Shown one piece after another: positions 61,207-64,000 of a DNA stretch of 64,000 nucleotides. Source of the stretch: JAAYXE01 sp964391195. Lineage in GTDB: Bacteria > Chloroflexota > Anaerolineae > Anaerolineales > UBA4823. The notes under the pieces are model-generated. The model searched no databases and had not been told where the DNA came from. It saw nothing but the letters and a program-made list of their open reading frames with translations. The first letter of the stretch is position 1, and each line of letters begins with the position of its first letter. Both the position numbers and the translations under genes were made by a program. Location of the stretch: NCBI GenBank assembly GCA_964391195.1, contig CAYMLG010000015.1:1-64000 (forward strand), given 5' to 3'.

Positions 61207-62667
61207 GTGTCAGTATCTAAACAAACCCAATTACCCGCCACTCCGCCGGTTGTAGAAATGCGCGGGATTGTGAAGAGCTTTCCCGGCGTGCTCGCCAATG
61301 ATCACGTCGATTTTGTCCTGAATCGGGGTGAAATCCACACCCTGCTGGGAGAAAATGGCGCCGGTAAAAGCACGTTGATGAATATCCTCGCCGGCCTCTA
61401 TCGTCAGGATGCCGGCAGTGTGTTTATCAACGGCGTTCAAATGGAGTTCTACTCCCCGCGCGACGCCATTAAAGCCGGCATCGGCATGATCCACCAGCAT
61501 TTTATGTTGGTGCCATCGCAAAGCGTGACCGAAAATATCCTCCTCGGGTTGGATACGCCGCGCTTTATTCTCAATCTCTCCCAATACGACCGGGAAATCA
61601 CCAACCTGGGGGAGCGCTTTGGAATGAAGGTGGACCCCCGCGCCAAGATCTGGCAGCTCTGTGTCGGTGAACAGCAGCGGGTTGAGATTCTGAAAATGCT
61701 CTACCGCGGCGCGCAGGTCTTGATCATGGACGAGCCCACCGCCGTCCTCGCCCCCCAGGAAATCAGCGTGCTTTTCTCCACGCTCAGAGCGATGGCGGCC
61801 GAGGGCAAATCCATCATCTTCATCAGCCATAAACTTCAAGAAGTGATGGAAATCTCCGACCGGGTCACGGTCCTGCGAAGGGGNNNNNNNNNNNNNNNNN
61901 NNNNNNNNNNNNNNNNNNNNNNNNNNNNNNNNNNNNNNNNNNNNNNNNNNNNNNNNNNNNNNNNNNNNNNNNNNNNNNNNNNNGGTAACGGGCAGCGGGA
62001 ACTGGTTCAGGTTCTCACCGGCCTGCGGAAATGCACCTCCGGGGACATTTTCCTCAAGGGTGAAGCGATCACCAACCATTCCCCTCTGTCCGGCATTCAG
62101 CGCGGCATGGCTCACGTGCCGGAAGATCGCACCCATGTCGGCACGGCGCCCAACCTTAGCATGACTGACAATGTCATCATGAAAAAATATCGGGAAGCGC
62201 CGATCGCCCGCGGCCTGATGGTGGATATGCCGATCGCCACGAAATTTGCCAACGAGTTGAAAGAGGCCTATGACATCATCGTCCCCACTGTGGAGACCCC
62301 GGTCCGCATGCTTTCCGGTGGCAATCTGCAGCGAGTGATCCTGGCCCGGGAAATATCCGGCAGCCCGTCCCTGATTGTAGCCATGCAGCCTACCCGCGGC
62401 CTGGATGTGGGCGCAATCGAAGGCGTCCACCGCTTGCTTCTCGCCCAAAGAGAAGCGCAGGCCGGTATTTTACTGGTCTCGGAAGAGTTGGAAGAGCTGT
62501 TGTCTCTTAGCGACCGGATTTATGTGATGTACGAAGGTAAAGTGATGGGTGAAATTTTCCTGAACGGTTCGGAAGATCAGGATCTTATTGTCGAACAGAT
62601 CGGTTTAATGATGACGGGCACACCGCTTGCCCAGCTTAAATCCTCCGGAGACGCTCAGCATGTCTGA
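61207..62667 (+). CDS. Nucleoside-type ABC transporter ATPase (interrupted by assembly gap)
   Basis: A double ABC ATPase of the ribose/BMP type. The first cassette has Walker A GENGAGKS, the Q-loop HQHFML, a variant signature (CVGEQQRVEILK) and Walker B VLIMDEPTA. The second has the signature LSGGNLQRVILAREI and MQPTRGLDVG, with its Walker A region partly in the gap. The 100 N at 61884-61983 fall between VTVLRR and GNGQRELVQ. A GTG at 61207 gives better spacing to GAGAGG than the TTG at 61201. The stop overlaps the permease start by 8 bp. Confidence 0.88.
   Translation: MSVSKQTQLPATPPVVEMRGIVKSFPGVLANDHVDFVLNRGEIHTLLGENGAGKSTLMNILAGLYRQDAGSVFINGVQMEFYSPRDAIKAGIGMIHQHFMLVPSQSVTENILLGLDTPRFILNLSQYDREITNLGERFGMKVDPRAKIWQLCVGEQQRVEILKMLYRGAQVLIMDEPTAVLAPQEISVLFSTLRAMAAEGKSIIFISHKLQEVMEISDRVTVLRRXXXXXXXXXXXXXXXXXXXXXXXXXXXXXXXXXXGNGQRELVQVLTGLRKCTSGDIFLKGEAITNHSPLSGIQRGMAHVPEDRTHVGTAPNLSMTDNVIMKKYREAPIARGLMVDMPIATKFANELKEAYDIIVPTVETPVRMLSGGNLQRVILAREISGSPSLIVAMQPTRGLDVGAIEGVHRLLLAQREAQAGILLVSEELEELLSLSDRIYVMYEGKVMGEIFLNGSEDQDLIVEQIGLMMTGTPLAQLKSSGDAQHV
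61884..61983. other. Assembly gap of 100 N
   Basis: Exactly 100 undetermined bases, a conventional placeholder length. Homologous ATPases need roughly 80-90 residues here, whereas the gap allows 33, so the true gap is probably nearer 250 bp. Confidence 0.9.
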
Positions 62668-63805
62668 AGTTGCCAGTGTTCCCCCTACGCAGGCCCGCTC
62701 CCGGCGGCGGCTGCCCTTCACCGTCCGGCTTGAGCCACGGCTGGAAGAGCTGCCGCGCTGGTATCCGTTCGCCATCTCACTAGGCGCGATCGTCATCTCC
62801 CTCCTGATTGGCGCCATTATCCTGTCCGCGGTGGGCGGCGACCCGCTTCGCACCTACGCCCATATCGCCAAGGCTTCTTTCGGCAGCGCCGGGGTCTTCT
62901 CCGACACGCTGGTCAAAGCCATTCCCCTCATGCTGGTCGGCCTGGCCTGTTCCATCGCCTTCCGCATGCGCCTGTGGAACATCGGGGCTGAAGGCCAGTT
63001 CTTCCTGGGGGCCTTCGGGGCCAGCGCGGTTGTCCTGCTGCCAGTCCTCCCTGCAGACACTTCCCCATGGATCTTTATCCCCACCATGATGGTCGCCGGC
63101 ATCCTGTGCGGCGCTCTCTGGGGGTTCATCCCTGGCTTTCTGAAGGCGAAGTTCAATGTGAACGAGATCATCAGCACGCTGATGATGAACTACATCGCCG
63201 TAGCCTGGAATAATTTCTTCATCTATGCGGTGTGGAGCGAAAGTGGTTTCCAGATGAGCCGCATGTTCCCCAAGACCGCCTGGCTCCCCCGCCTCACCGA
63301 TTATGCCGCATCGATCCCGGGCTTTGCCGGCCTGACCACTCACCTGGGGCTGGTCTTTGGCCTGGTGGCCGCCGTGCTGGTCTGGCTGGTGATCTACCGC
63401 AGCCGCTGGGGGTACGAGATCCGCCTGATCGGCGATAACCCCCAGGCCGCCCGCTACGCCGGGTTGAGTATTTCGCGCAACACCATCCTGGTGATGATGT
63501 TCTCCGGCGCCATCGCCGGCCTGGCCGGGATGTCGGAGATCACCGGTGTCGTTCATCGCTTGCAAGGCGCAATTTCTCCCGGATACGGCTTCACCGGCAT
63601 CATCGTCGCCTGGCTCGCCAAGCTGAACCCCTTCGCAGTTATCCTGGTCTCGGTCTTGTTCGGCGCTCTGATCCTGGCCGGACGCGAAATTCAGCCCTCC
63701 GGCATCCCCAAAATGATCCAGGGCATCATCCTCGTCTGCCTGATCGCCAGCGACTTTATGCTGCGCTACCGCATCCGGCTGGTGCGCACGGGACAGGAGG
63801 CATAA
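62660..63805 (+). CDS. Nucleoside-type ABC transporter permease 1
   Basis: A membrane permease (381 aa) of the BPD_transp_2 family used by BMP/ribose-type importers. About nine or ten hydrophobic segments are present, with the family motif LWNIGAEGQFFLGAFGA and the NVNEIISTLMMNYIA and VVHRLQGAISPGYGFTGIIVAWLAKLNP blocks. The ATG at 62660 follows CCGGAG and overlaps the ATPase stop, so translation is coupled. Confidence 0.93.
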   Translation: MSEVASVPPTQARSRRRLPFTVRLEPRLEELPRWYPFAISLGAIVISLLIGAIILSAVGGDPLRTYAHIAKASFGSAGVFSDTLVKAIPLMLVGLACSIAFRMRLWNIGAEGQFFLGAFGASAVVLLPVLPADTSPWIFIPTMMVAGILCGALWGFIPGFLKAKFNVNEIISTLMMNYIAVAWNNFFIYAVWSESGFQMSRMFPKTAWLPRLTDYAASIPGFAGLTTHLGLVFGLVAAVLVWLVIYRSRWGYEIRLIGDNPQAARYAGLSISRNTILVMMFSGAIAGLAGMSEITGVVHRLQGAISPGYGFTGIIVAWLAKLNPFAVILVSVLFGALILAGREIQPSGIPKMIQGIILVCLIASDFMLRYRIRLVRTGQEA

Positions 63806-63809
63806 CCGC

Positions 63810-64000
63810 ATGGACCTGATCATCATCCTTCAAGCTGGGGTTGCAACCGGCACCGTGCTCCTTTTTGCCACCATCGGAGAGTTGTTCGCCGAACGGTCGG
63901 GCGTTATGAATTTGGGCGTAGAAGGGATGATGCTGATCGGCGCCATGAGCGCCTTCAGCGTCACACTGGCCACCGGAAACCCCTGGCTGGGCGTTCTGGT
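63810..64000 (+). CDS. Nucleoside-type ABC transporter permease 2 (cut by window end)
   Basis: The second permease starts at ATG 63810, 4 bp after the first permease's stop, with AGGAGG upstream at 63795-63800. The 63 visible residues include ATIGELFAERSGVMNLGVEGMM, the usual opening of the partner permease. The rest lies beyond the window. Confidence 0.88.
   Translation, partial: MDLIIILQAGVATGTVLLFATIGELFAERSGVMNLGVEGMMLIGAMSAFSVTLATGNPWLGVL

Noticed and set aside
1..64000. CRISPR array, insertion sequence or prophage
   Set aside because: No regularly spaced repeats, transposase, integrase or terminal inverted repeats with target duplications were seen. Inverted repeats found are all short intergenic hairpins.

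Overview
The window is 64 kb of GC-rich bacterial DNA. It is densely coding on both strands and carries no mobile element, CRISPR array, rRNA operon or phage gene. The mix of proteins suggests an anaerobic or facultative member of the Chloroflexota, probably Anaerolineae: a PPi-type phosphofructokinase, a split B12-dependent acyl-CoA mutase, an oversized SecA, AddAB, a PEP-dependent dihydroxyacetone kinase and BMP-type nucleoside transport. That placement is an inference from protein character, not a measured phylogeny. A run of 100 N inside an ABC ATPase gene shows the piece is a draft scaffold, possibly from a metagenome.

Layout. 1-22.4 kb is mostly housekeeping: tRNA-Glu, the large subunit of a B12 acyl-CoA mutase with isobutyryl-CoA-mutase-type active-site residues, phosphofructokinase, DnaE, SecA, adenosine deaminase, a leftward set (mutase small subunit, MeaB, MutM, a membrane-anchored unknown), a PAP2 phosphatase, a glycine-zipper stress protein, an M23 lipoprotein, an ECF sigma factor, an atypical S41 protease and a HAD phosphatase. 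A probable small RNA of about 208 nt with a perfect TTGACA-17-TATAAT promoter and its own terminator lies at 22.5-22.7 kb. AddB and AddA follow (22.9-29.6 kb).

29.8-40.2 kb is a glycerol/dihydroxyacetone regulon. A DhaR-like activator lacking the sigma54-contacting GAFTGA motif is followed by two phased TGTTTCA-type palindromes, a sigma70-type promoter, a long structured leader, glpF, dhaK, dhaL, glpK, two small coupled genes, and a DhaM that carries a full-length Enzyme I. PEP phosphate could therefore reach dihydroxyacetone through one EIIA-HPr-EI polypeptide plus DhaL and DhaK.

40.3-51.5 kb holds a His-tailed membrane protein, tRNA-Lys, a P1 (DmpA/NylC) peptidase, an HD-GYP response regulator and a leftward glutamate-synthase-like set. 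In that set a GATase/GXGXG protein and an FMN-barrel protein are separate genes with an EamA exporter between them. Directly upstream of the FMN-barrel gene is a clear glmS ribozyme followed by an intrinsic terminator. No glmS gene is present in the window. This is the most unusual observation here.

51.7-64 kb is a purine salvage/degradation and uptake locus: 8-oxoguanine-type deaminase, adenine deaminase, GntR/UTRA regulator, YgeY-type hydrolase, YgeW-type carbamoyltransferase, carbamate kinase, and a BMP lipoprotein with its ABC ATPase and two permeases (the last cut by the window edge). Two TTGTCnGACAA palindromes bracket the promoter of the first deaminase. Long perfect inverted repeats sit between or after many genes throughout the window, several sharing an apical TGAAG loop.
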